From contig JALOAQ010000075.1 of NCBI GenBank assembly GCA_023228725.1, positions 1-14,532 of the forward strand: a DNA stretch of 14,532 bases. Direction: 5' to 3'. This DNA is from Bacteroidales bacterium (GTDB lineage: Bacteria; Bacteroidota; Bacteroidia; Bacteroidales; ML635J-15). The translations under genes and the position numbers were made by a program. Below, in pieces: positions 1-7,214 of this stretch (the first letter of the stretch is position 1; every line of letters starts with the position of its first letter). The notes beneath the pieces are model-generated. The model saw only the letters and a list, made by a program, of their open reading frames with translations, was not told the DNA's origin and searched no databases.

Positions 1-53
1 TAATTAAAATGTAATATTTCTTCTTCATAATAATTTTATTAAAAAAATAATGT

Positions 54-61
54 TATTTTTG
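54..61 (+). promoter_or_regulatory. Candidate -7 promoter box for the beta-barrel gene
   Basis: The octamer TATTTTTG fits the Bacteroidota -7 consensus TAnnTTTG and lies 37 bp before the ATG at 99. No convincing TTG element is present about 20 bp upstream, so this is a half-supported promoter. In DNA this AT-rich such an octamer can arise by chance. Confidence 0.4.
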
Positions 62-98
62 TAGTACAAAATTAACTAATTTTTAAAAACCTAAAAAT

Positions 99-788
99 AT
101 GAAAAAATTTATTCTTATTTCAATTAGCCTGCTTTTATTTGGAGGCCTGTTTGCTCAACAAACAATTTCTGGCGGATTATTTGCTGGTCCAACAATGGCA
201 TGGATGAGTAGTGATAGTAAAATTGTTGATACTAAGGGCATGAAGTTCGGCTATAATTTTGGAGCTTTAATTGACTTTAATTTAATTGACAACTTTGCAA
301 TTTCTACAGGCGTTCAATTTAACAACTTAGGCGGAAAAATTATCTACAACTATGGGATGACTAACTTAGAACCTAAAGAAGGTCCTGCAATAGATACTTT
401 ATTTCCCGGAACTCAAATGAATTATAATCTGAATTATTTAGGAATACCTTTTAGTTTTAAGGGTAAAACTAATGAAATAGGTTATATGACATATTTTTTA
501 AAAGCTGGAGTTACACCATTAATTAATATTAAAACATTAGGAAGTTTTGATAATTATGAAAATTTATTGCTTAAAGAAATTAATTTATTTAATATTGGTT
601 GGCATATTGGTGGTGGGCTTGAATATTCATTATCAGGAAATACCAGAATTTTAGTAGAACTACTTTATACAGGTGGCTTACTTGATATAGATAAAACTGA
701 AGTTTTCAACACTCCAGACATGGTTAATACAAATAATCCACGAATTGTTTTAAATGATATTCATTTAAAAATTGGAGTTTTATTTTAA
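99..788 (+). CDS. Outer-membrane beta-barrel protein (PorT / OMP_b-brl type)
   Basis: This 229-residue protein is probably an outer-membrane beta-barrel. Residues 1-20 form a Sec signal peptide: Lys at 2-3, a hydrophobic core, then a cut near Ala-Gln-Gln. The mature part shows alternating hydrophobic and polar strands rich in Gly and aromatic residues, such as the GWHIGGGLEYSLSG stretch. It ends in Phe, as many outer-membrane barrels do. Length and pattern match the small single-domain barrels (OMP_b-brl/PorT-like) that are abundant in Bacteroidota. No plug domain or enzyme motif is visible, so the cargo or role is unknown. It is transcribed alone and ends at a strong terminator at 811-840. 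The start is the only one that places the signal peptide at the N terminus. Confidence 0.75.
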   Translation: MKKFILISISLLLFGGLFAQQTISGGLFAGPTMAWMSSDSKIVDTKGMKFGYNFGALIDFNLIDNFAISTGVQFNNLGGKIIYNYGMTNLEPKEGPAIDTLFPGTQMNYNLNYLGIPFSFKGKTNEIGYMTYFLKAGVTPLINIKTLGSFDNYENLLLKEINLFNIGWHIGGGLEYSLSGNTRILVELLYTGGLLDIDKTEVFNTPDMVNTNNPRIVLNDIHLKIGVLF

Positions 789-810
789 AAACAAATATTC
801 TAATAATTAT

Positions 811-840
811 AAACCCAACTAAAAACAGTTGGGTTTTTTT
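811..840 (+). terminator. Rho-independent terminator after the beta-barrel gene
   Basis: A perfect 10-bp stem (AAACCCAACT at 811-820 and AGTTGGGTTT at 827-836) encloses a 6-nt loop and runs into a T tract. It lies 22 bp past the stop codon of the barrel gene and 16 bp before nadE. I see no clear TAnnTTTG box between it and the nadE ATG, so nadE may depend on read-through or on a weak promoter I cannot see. Confidence 0.85.
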
Positions 841-855
841 AACAAATATTAAAAA

Positions 856-2508
856 ATGAAAATTGCAATAGCCCAATTAAACTATCAAGTAGGAAATTTA
901 GATTTCAATACCCAAAAAATCATAAATGCAATTTTAACAGCAAAAAGTCAGGCTGTAGATTTAATAATATTTTCAGAATTATCAATTTGTGGATATATAC
1001 CTTACGATTTTTTAAAATACGATTATTTTATTGAAAATTGCTATCAGAAATTAGATGAGATAAAATCGCATTGCGTTGATATTGCAGCAATTGTAGGTTT
1101 AGCAACCAAAAATCCACAAACAAAGGGTAAAAAATTATATAATTCAGCGGCTTTTATTTTTAATGGAGAAGTCCAAAAATTAATACATAAAAGTTTAATA
1201 CCAAGTTTTGATGTATTTAACGAAGAAAGATATTTTGAAAAAAACAAAAACTTAGAAATCATAGAATTTAAAAACAAAAAAATTGTAATTAGTATAGCTG
1301 AAGATTTATGGGACGAACATAGAATTTGCGGAGTTTTTGAACACAAAATAATGTTTAAAAATAATCCAATGGAATATTTAAGCAAATTTTCGCCAGATTT
1401 AATCATAAATATTGCCGCTCAGCCTTTTAGCTATTGTCAAATTGATAATAAAAAAGAAATTATTTTTAAAAACGCAATAAAATATTCTATACCTATAATA
1501 TATGTAAACCAAGTTGGTGGCAATGCAGAATTGATTTACGAAGGTGCCAGCATTATTGTTAATAAAGCCGGAAATCCCGTTCTTGTTGCTGATAGTTTCA
1601 AAGAAGATTTTCATGTTTTTAATATTGATGAGATTGTAAAATCTCCCAAAACAATTAATATTAATAAAGTTTTAAAAAGCAATAAATATGAAACGCTTTA
1701 TTCTGCTATAATACTTGGAATTAAAGATTTTTTTGAAAAAAATAATTTTAAAAAAGCTATTGTTGGTTTATCAGGAGGACTGGATTCTGCTGTTGTTGTA
1801 GCACTTTTAGTAAATGCACTAAAAAAAGAAAATGTTGAAGTTTTATTATTGCCAACAAAATATTCAAGCCAACACTCCATAGACGATTCCTTAGAAATGA
1901 TTAAACGCTGCGGAATAAAACACCATATTATTGACATTGAAGAGCTTAGATTAGCATATTCAAGCAGTATGCAAGAGGTTTTTGAAAACACAAAACCAGA
2001 TTTAACAGAAGAAAACATTCAGGCTCGTATTAGAGGTAGTATTTTAATGGCTTATTCAAATAAGTTTGGGAATATTCTTATAAACACCTCAAACAAAAGT
2101 GAAGTAGCTGTTGGATATTCAACCATGTATGGCGATATGAACGGTGCCTTGTCAATAATTGGCGATTTATATAAAACTGAAGTTTACAAATTAGCTGATT
2201 ATATAAATCAAAATTTTAATAATATGATTCCTCAAAATATCATAGAAAAAATTCCATCAGCAGAACTTAGACCAAACCAAAAAGATAGCGATTCGCTTCC
2301 TGATTATGAAATATTAGACGAAATTTTATTTTTATATATTGAACAAAATCTATCAGAAGAAGAAATAATAAACAGAGGACTTCCAAAAGATACTGTTAGC
2401 AGAATTATTAAATTAGTAAACAATAGCGAATTTAAAAGATTTCAAATGCCCCCAGTTTTAAAACTTAGTTCAAAATCTTTTGGCGAAGGAAGAAAAATGC
2501 CTTTGTAA
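856..2508 (+). CDS. nadE: NAD+ synthetase with a degenerate glutaminase domain
   Basis: The protein should make NAD+ from deamido-NAD+ and ATP, the last step of NAD synthesis, in the cytoplasm. Its 550 residues have the two-domain layout of glutamine-dependent NadE. Residues 1-265 form a nitrilase-fold (CN_hydrolase) domain. Residues 285-540 form the synthetase, with the ATP-pyrophosphatase loop SGGLDS at 306-311, ENIQARIRG at 386-394, and NKSEVAVGYSTMYGD at 413-427. The nitrilase Glu (E41, in FSELSICGY) and Lys (K112, in HKSLIPSFDVF) are present, but the Cys expected in the ICEDLW motif is Ala (A148, in SIAEDLW). Two neighbouring glutamine-site motifs also differ: AAQPF where ASPF is usual, and GGNAEL where GGQDEL is usual. 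The synthetase half looks intact, so the enzyme probably uses free ammonia. That last point is inference. Confidence 0.9.
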   Translation: MKIAIAQLNYQVGNLDFNTQKIINAILTAKSQAVDLIIFSELSICGYIPYDFLKYDYFIENCYQKLDEIKSHCVDIAAIVGLATKNPQTKGKKLYNSAAFIFNGEVQKLIHKSLIPSFDVFNEERYFEKNKNLEIIEFKNKKIVISIAEDLWDEHRICGVFEHKIMFKNNPMEYLSKFSPDLIINIAAQPFSYCQIDNKKEIIFKNAIKYSIPIIYVNQVGGNAELIYEGASIIVNKAGNPVLVADSFKEDFHVFNIDEIVKSPKTININKVLKSNKYETLYSAIILGIKDFFEKNNFKKAIVGLSGGLDSAVVVALLVNALKKENVEVLLLPTKYSSQHSIDDSLEMIKRCGIKHHIIDIEELRLAYSSSMQEVFENTKPDLTEENIQARIRGSILMAYSNKFGNILINTSNKSEVAVGYSTMYGDMNGALSIIGDLYKTEVYKLADYINQNFNNMIPQNIIEKIPSAELRPNQKDSDSLPDYEILDEILFLYIEQNLSEEEIINRGLPKDTVSRIIKLVNNSEFKRFQMPPVLKLSSKSFGEGRKMPL

Positions 2509-2536
2509 CCAAGTTAAATTCGATAATTTCTCATTA

Positions 2537-2568
2537 TTTGTTCCTTACAATATATTTCAATATTTTTG
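2537..2568 (+). promoter_or_regulatory. Promoter for adk-obg
   Basis: A TTG at 2538-2540 and TATTTTTG at 2561-2568 are 20 bp apart, matching the Bacteroidota -33/-7 pattern. Transcription would start near 2574, leaving a leader of only about 10 nt before the ATG at 2583. This rules out the in-frame ATG at 2538, which lies inside the promoter. Confidence 0.6.
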
Positions 2569-2582
2569 TAAAAAAAAGATTT

Positions 2583-3161
2583 ATGATTATTGCAATTTTA
2601 GCAGGTGCACCGGGAAGTGGAAAAAGTACACATTCCAAACTACTGAAAGAAAAATTAAATTTCGTACATATTTCAACAGGAGATATTTTTAGAGAAGAAA
2701 TTGAACTGAATACTGAATTAGGAAAACTTGCCAAATCGCTTATTGATAAAGGAAATTTTGTACCCGATGAAATTGTTTGTGAAATAATTGAAAAGATTAT
2801 TAAAAAAAGTAATAAAGATACAAAATTTGTTTTTGACGGTTTTCCAAGAAATTATAATCAAGCCGAAGAATTTGAAAAACTACTAAATAAATTAAATTTA
2901 AGAGTTAATGTTTTTGTAGAATTAAATGTTTCTGAAGACAATTTAATTTCACGTTTAACAAAACGTAGCAAAGACAGTAATAGAAAAGATGATTCAAATT
3001 TTGAAATAATAAAGCACAGAATTGAAGTTTATAAAAGCAACACTCAAATAATAAATGATTTTTATTCTTCAAAAACCAAATGTTTTAAGATAAACGGAAA
3101 CAGAGCAATTGAAGATGTTTCTGGAGAAATTTTCGATAAAATAATTAAATCTACAAACTAA
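2583..3161 (+). CDS. adk: Adenylate kinase (short-LID type)
   Basis: The protein interconverts ATP + AMP and 2 ADP in the cytoplasm. From the ATG at 2583 it has 192 residues, the size of short bacterial adenylate kinases without a zinc-binding LID insert. Visible motifs are the P-loop GAPGSGKST at 8-16, the AMP-site STGDIFR at 31-37, DGFPRNYNQ at 85-93, and the Arg-rich lid RLTKRSKDSNRKDD at 124-137. The P-loop tail reads GKSTHS instead of the near-universal GKGTQ of adenylate kinases, so it is somewhat divergent or could act on another nucleoside monophosphate. An ATG 45 bp upstream is in frame but falls inside the promoter and would add residues unlike the family. The gene leads an operon with obg, starting 5 bp downstream, a common Bacteroidota pairing. 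Confidence 0.85.
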   Translation: MIIAILAGAPGSGKSTHSKLLKEKLNFVHISTGDIFREEIELNTELGKLAKSLIDKGNFVPDEIVCEIIEKIIKKSNKDTKFVFDGFPRNYNQAEEFEKLLNKLNLRVNVFVELNVSEDNLISRLTKRSKDSNRKDDSNFEIIKHRIEVYKSNTQIINDFYSSKTKCFKINGNRAIEDVSGEIFDKIIKSTN

Positions 3162-3166
3162 AATCT

Positions 3167-4159
3167 ATGGCTACATCAAATTTTGTTGATTATGTAAAAA
3201 TATATTGTCGTTCAGGTTCTGGTGGTGCTGGTGCTACACATTTTAGGCGTGAAAAGTTTGTGGAGTTTGGTGGTCCGGACGGCGGAAACGGAGGCAGAGG
3301 TGGACATATAATACTAAGAGCCAGCACTCATCAATGGACATTATTGCACTTAAAATTCAAAAGACATATTTTTGCAGATAATGGTGAGAGTGGCGGTAAA
3401 GCACTAAGAACGGGAGCAGATGGCAAAGACCAAATTATAGAATTGCCAATAGGAACAATTGCAAAAGATGCAGACACAGGAGAATTTATTTGCGAGCTTA
3501 CCGAAGACAAACAAGAGATAATTTTATTTGAAGGAGGCAAAGGCGGATTAGGAAATGCAGAATTTAAAACTTCTACAAATCAAGCCCCTAGATATTCTCA
3601 ACCAGGGATTGAAGGAATTGAAAAAACTATTATTTTAGAACTAAAACTTTTGGCTGATGTTGGTTTAGTAGGATTTCCTAATGCAGGTAAATCTACTTTA
3701 CTTTCTGTTGTTTCGGCAGCAAAACCAGAAATTGCAGACTACCCTTTTACAACCTTAGTTCCAAATTTAGGAATAGTGGCTTATAGGGATTTTAAATCTT
3801 TTGTAATGGCAGATATTCCCGGAATTATTGAAGGAGCTGCCCAAGGCAAAGGATTAGGGCACAGGTTCTTACGACATATAGAAAGAAACTCAATTCTCTT
3901 ATTTATGGTTCCTTGCGATACAAAAAACATAAAACAAGAATATGAAATTTTACTAAAAGAATTAGAAGAATACAATCCTGAATTAAAAGATAAAAAAAGA
4001 ATATTAGCTATCACAAAAGCAGATTTAATAGATGATGAATTACAAGAATTATTAAAAGCTGAATTACCACAAAATATTGAAACTGTTTTTATTTCAGCCG
4101 TAGCAAATAAAAATATTGACAAACTCAAAGATTTAATTTGGAAAAAACTCAACGAATAA
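3167..4159 (+). CDS. obg: Obg/CgtA GTPase, ribosome assembly
   Basis: Obg is an essential P-loop GTPase that acts in large ribosomal subunit assembly and links growth to GTP/ppGpp levels. The 330 residues comprise the glycine-rich Obg fold (about 1-158, with GGPDGGNGGRGG near 35-46) followed by the G domain. G-domain motifs are G1 GFPNAGKS at 169-176, the TT of switch I at 195-196, G3 DIPG at 216-219, G4 TKAD at 283-286 (NKxD is more usual, but T is common here), and G5 SAV at 310-312. It ends right after the G domain, lacking the variable OCT domain seen in some Firmicutes and proteobacterial homologues. It starts 5 bp after adk and its stop overlaps the next gene by one base (TAATG), suggesting translational coupling. 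Confidence 0.95.
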   Translation: MATSNFVDYVKIYCRSGSGGAGATHFRREKFVEFGGPDGGNGGRGGHIILRASTHQWTLLHLKFKRHIFADNGESGGKALRTGADGKDQIIELPIGTIAKDADTGEFICELTEDKQEIILFEGGKGGLGNAEFKTSTNQAPRYSQPGIEGIEKTIILELKLLADVGLVGFPNAGKSTLLSVVSAAKPEIADYPFTTLVPNLGIVAYRDFKSFVMADIPGIIEGAAQGKGLGHRFLRHIERNSILLFMVPCDTKNIKQEYEILLKELEEYNPELKDKKRILAITKADLIDDELQELLKAELPQNIETVFISAVANKNIDKLKDLIWKKLNE

Positions 4160-4731
4160 TGGAATATTTAAAAAACTTAGATAGAGAGATTTTTCTATAT
4201 CTTAACTCACTTAACACATCTTGGTTAGACCCGATAATGAAAGCTCTATCTTCGTTTTGGGTTTGGTATATAGTTGCAATTTTGTTAATAATTTTCTTGA
4301 TTAAAAAATTTAAACACAAATTTTGGATTCCACTATTGGTCTCAATTATTTGCTTTGCCATAACTGACCAAAGTTCAAACCTTATAAAACATAGCGTAAA
4401 AAGATACCGTCCAAGCCACAATTTAGAGATATCAGATAAAGTACATACAATAGATAATTACAAAGGCGGTATGTATAGTTTTGTTTCCGGTCACGCTTGT
4501 AACAGTTTTGGTTTAGCGTTAATCAGCCTGCTTTTTTTAAGAAATAAAAAATGGACAATATTTATTTTAATTTGGGCAGGCATTGTTTCATATTCCAGAA
4601 TTTATCTTGGAGTACATTATCCTGCCGACTTGATTGCAGGAGGAATATTAGGTGTTTGCATAGCATTGATAGTTTATAAAACCTACAGGCTTATTCCATG
4701 TTTTAAGATAGAAGCAAAATGTATAACTTAA
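4159..4731 (+). CDS. PAP2-family membrane phosphatase
   Basis: This is a 190-residue integral membrane acid phosphatase of the PAP2 superfamily, likely acting on a lipid pyrophosphate or lipid phosphate such as undecaprenyl-PP, phosphatidylglycerol-phosphate or lipid A phosphates. All three catalytic blocks are present: K-x6-RP (K77, R84, P85), SGH (S110-H112), and SR-x5-H-x3-D (S146, R147, H153, D157). Hydrophobic segments lie near 36-49, 56-70, 115-127, 133-145 and 158-173. I chose the ATG at 4159 because it overlaps the obg stop as TAATG. An in-frame ATG 21 bp earlier lies inside obg and is less likely. The substrate cannot be told from sequence. It is the last gene of the adk-obg operon. 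No clear terminator follows. Confidence 0.85.
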   Translation: MEYLKNLDREIFLYLNSLNTSWLDPIMKALSSFWVWYIVAILLIIFLIKKFKHKFWIPLLVSIICFAITDQSSNLIKHSVKRYRPSHNLEISDKVHTIDNYKGGMYSFVSGHACNSFGLALISLLFLRNKKWTIFILIWAGIVSYSRIYLGVHYPADLIAGGILGVCIALIVYKTYRLIPCFKIEAKCIT

Positions 4732-4859
4732 GATTTTCTAAATTTTTAAAAACAAATAAATTCTGCTTTTACTTTTCTATTTTCAGCTTTTTTCATAAAT
4801 CAAACAAGGCTAAATATAAATATTAAAATATTTAGTAAAATACTTACCCAACTCACTGA

Positions 4860-4886
4860 TTGATCAAAGTAAATGACTTAGCTTTG
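4860..4886 (+). promoter_or_regulatory. Promoter for the polyamine cluster
   Basis: TTG at 4860-4862 and TAGCTTTG at 4879-4886 fit the Bacteroidota promoter pattern, with a slightly short 16-bp spacer. The predicted start near 4892 gives a leader of about 40 nt before the ATG at 4934. The rest of the 4732-4933 gap holds no gene that I can see. Confidence 0.55.
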
Positions 4887-4918
4887 CACTTAAATACTAT
4901 AAACAGTTTATTTACTTT
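4866..4918. repeat. Inverted repeat around the start site of the polyamine cluster
   Basis: AAAGTAAAT (4866-4874) and ATTTACTTT (4910-4918) are perfect 9-bp inverted arms flanking the -7 box and the predicted transcription start. The right arm overlaps a compact palindrome, ATAAACaGTTTAT (4899-4911). They could form an operator or a leader hairpin. They could also be chance in AT-rich DNA. Confidence 0.4.
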
Positions 4919-4933
4919 AAAATATTTTAACAG

Positions 4934-6331
4934 ATGAAAACCAAGTACATAGATTTAGTTGAACAGTCTTTTGAGTTCCCTACTGAGGAGTTTGAGGTAG
5001 AGGATGGAGAACTTTACTATTACGACATTCCCTTAATGGACTTAGTAAAACAATATGGAACTCCTATGAAGTTTACTTATTTGCCAAAAATTACTGAAAA
5101 TATAAAAAAGGCAAGAGTTTGGTTTAATGTAGCCTTAACCAAAGCAAACTACAATGGCAAATATATTCAGTGCTATTGTACAAAAAGCTCTCATTTTTCA
5201 TTCGTATTAGAAGAAGCTTTAAAAAATGATATTCATATAGAAACTAGTTCTAATTTTGATATAGATATAGTGAGGGCACTATACGAATCCGGTCAAATTG
5301 ATAAAAGCAAATACATAGTTTGCAACGGTTTCAAAATGCCTACTTATATCGAAAATATTGCAAAACTTATAAACGATGGATTTACTTCGGTTATTCCGGT
5401 TTTAGATAATTATTCAGAACTAGATCAACTACTAGAGCAAGTAGAAGGTGAACTTAACATAGGTATTCGTATTGCTTCGGAGGAAGAGCCAAAATTTGAG
5501 TTTTATACTTCAAGATTAGGAATAGGATATAAAAACATTGTTCAATATTACCATGATTTTATTGAAAATAATCCGAGAGTAAAATTAAAAATGCTTCATT
5601 TCTTCATTAATACAGGAATTAAAGACACAGCATATTATTGGAATGAGTTAAGCAAATGTATGAGCGTTTATTGTGAGCTTAAAAAAGTATGTCCTGAATT
5701 AAGCTCTTTAAATATTGGTGGCGGTTTTCCTATTAAAAACAGCTTAACTTTTGAATATGATTATGAATATATGGCTGAGGAAATTGTAAATCAAATTAAG
5801 TTGGCATGTGATTCAAGTAAAGTCCCAGAACCTGATATTTTTACAGAATTTGGTTCATTTACAGTAGGCGAAAGTGGCGGTGCAATTTATTCTGTTATTT
5901 ATCAAAAACAACAAAACGACAGAGAAAAATGGAATATGATTGACTCTTCTTTTATTACTACCCTACCCGATTCTTGGTCGATTAATAAAAGATTTATTAT
6001 GCTACCTGTAAATAAATGGGATTCGCAATACGAAAGAGTTTTCCTTGGTGGTCTGACCTGTGATAGCGATGATTACTACAATTCAGAACAACATGTAAAT
6101 GCAATTTACCTTCCTGAATATGATAACGAAACTCCATTACACATTGGTTTTTTTAATACAGGAGCATATCAAGAGGCAATTGGTGGTTTTGGTGGAATTC
6201 AACATTGTTTAATACCTGCACCAAAACATGTTTTGATAAGTAAAGACGAAGACGGTAAAATTAGCACTAAACTTTATTCCAAAGAACAATCATACAAATC
6301 AATGTTAAAAACACTTGGATATACTTATTAA
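4934..6331 (+). CDS. speA: Arginine decarboxylase, short fold-III PLP type
   Basis: The enzyme likely decarboxylates arginine to agmatine using pyridoxal phosphate. Its 465 residues match the alanine-racemase-fold (fold III) decarboxylases. The PLP lysine is K84 in CYCTKSSHF, the phosphate-binding glycine loop is GGGFP at 262-266, and a TEFGSFTVGESG motif lies at 304-315. C376 in TCDSDD supplies the catalytic Cys across the dimer, and the closing GAYQ is at 410-413. It is much shorter than the enterobacterial SpeA of about 650 residues, so it belongs to the compact form found in Bacteroidota. Alternatives are ornithine, lysine, diaminopimelate or carboxynorspermidine decarboxylase. The agmatinase 31 bp downstream favours arginine. 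There is no strong ribosome-binding site. Confidence 0.8.
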   Translation: MKTKYIDLVEQSFEFPTEEFEVEDGELYYYDIPLMDLVKQYGTPMKFTYLPKITENIKKARVWFNVALTKANYNGKYIQCYCTKSSHFSFVLEEALKNDIHIETSSNFDIDIVRALYESGQIDKSKYIVCNGFKMPTYIENIAKLINDGFTSVIPVLDNYSELDQLLEQVEGELNIGIRIASEEEPKFEFYTSRLGIGYKNIVQYYHDFIENNPRVKLKMLHFFINTGIKDTAYYWNELSKCMSVYCELKKVCPELSSLNIGGGFPIKNSLTFEYDYEYMAEEIVNQIKLACDSSKVPEPDIFTEFGSFTVGESGGAIYSVIYQKQQNDREKWNMIDSSFITTLPDSWSINKRFIMLPVNKWDSQYERVFLGGLTCDSDDYYNSEQHVNAIYLPEYDNETPLHIGFFNTGAYQEAIGGFGGIQHCLIPAPKHVLISKDEDGKISTKLYSKEQSYKSMLKTLGYTY

Positions 6332-6344
6332 TTATTTATTTTTG
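6315..6344 (+). promoter_or_regulatory. Possible internal promoter before agmatinase
   Basis: TTG at 6315-6317 and TATTTTTG at 6337-6344 are 19 bp apart, close to the Bacteroidota ideal. A start near 6350 would precede the agmatinase ATG at 6363. The TTG lies inside the last codons of speA. The operon may therefore have a second entry point. Confidence 0.45.
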
Positions 6345-6362
6345 ATAAAAATTTAATTGACT

Positions 6363-7214
6363 ATGTCTAATAAAACTTATGCGGGTATTCCTGAGGAATA
6401 TTCAGGATATAAAAATGCTAAAGTTGTAATATTACCTGTGCCTTACGATGGTACATCTACTTGGGGCAAAGGTGCAGACAAAGGACCGCAAGCTTTTTTA
6501 GATGCTTCGGAAAATATGGAAATTTATGATTTAGAATCAGATACAGAGGTACATAAACATGGAATTTGGTTAAGTCAAGCTTTAAATTGCGACAAAAATC
6601 CTGAAATAATGGCTCAGCAAGTAAAAGCCAAAGCAAAAAAGTTTTATGAAGATAATAAACTTTTTACAATGATTGGTGGAGAACATTCTGTAAGTATTGG
6701 AGCCATAATGGCAAGTGCAGAAAAATTTGAAAACTTATCTGTTTTGCAACTTGACGCACACTCTGATTTAAGAGCAGAATATGAAGGAACAGCTTATAAC
6801 CACGCTTGTGCTTTACATTGGGCTTCAAAGAACACAAATTTAGTGCAAGTTGGTATTAGAAGTATGGCAATTGAGGAAAAAGAGTTTGTAAAGAAAGAAA
6901 ATGTGTTTTTTGCCGAAGATATTGCAAATAGAAATAACTGGCAACAAGAGGTAATTGATAAGCTTGGAGAAAACGTTTATTTAACAATTGATTTAGATTA
7001 TTTTGACCCTTCGATATTACCGGCAACTGGAACGCCGGAACCTGGAGGCTTAACTTGGTATCCAAGTTTAGAATTACTAAAAAAACTTGCACAGCAAAAA
7101 AAGATTATTGGTTTTGATATTGTTGAATTAGCACCAGATACAGCACATCCTGCATCAAACTTTTTGGCAGCAAAATTATATTACAAAATATTAACTTACA
7201 TTTTAGAAAAATAA
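6363..7214 (+). CDS. speB: Agmatinase (ureohydrolase family)
   Basis: The enzyme should hydrolyse agmatine to putrescine and urea with two Mn2+ ions. From the ATG at 6363 it has 283 residues, normal for the arginase/agmatinase family. The metal ligands are all visible: H108 in GGEHSV, D131, H133 and D135 in DAHSD, and D210 and D212 in TIDLDYFDP. E255 in GFDIVELAP completes the usual set. An alternative TTG start 6 bp upstream is less likely. The coding sequence ends in TAATG, overlapping the next start by one base, so the two proteins are probably made in step. Coming directly after an arginine decarboxylase, agmatine is the natural substrate. Guanidinobutyrase or another ureohydrolase activity cannot be excluded. 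Confidence 0.88.
   Translation: MSNKTYAGIPEEYSGYKNAKVVILPVPYDGTSTWGKGADKGPQAFLDASENMEIYDLESDTEVHKHGIWLSQALNCDKNPEIMAQQVKAKAKKFYEDNKLFTMIGGEHSVSIGAIMASAEKFENLSVLQLDAHSDLRAEYEGTAYNHACALHWASKNTNLVQVGIRSMAIEEKEFVKKENVFFAEDIANRNNWQQEVIDKLGENVYLTIDLDYFDPSILPATGTPEPGGLTWYPSLELLKKLAQQKKIIGFDIVELAPDTAHPASNFLAAKLYYKILTYILEK

Noticed and set aside
1044..2018. Minus-strand open frames inside nadE
   Set aside because: They are shadows of the strongly supported NadE frame and have low-complexity, Ser/Phe-rich translations.
2538..2582. Upstream in-frame ATG for adk
   Set aside because: It lies inside the predicted promoter, ahead of the transcription start, and adds residues foreign to the family.
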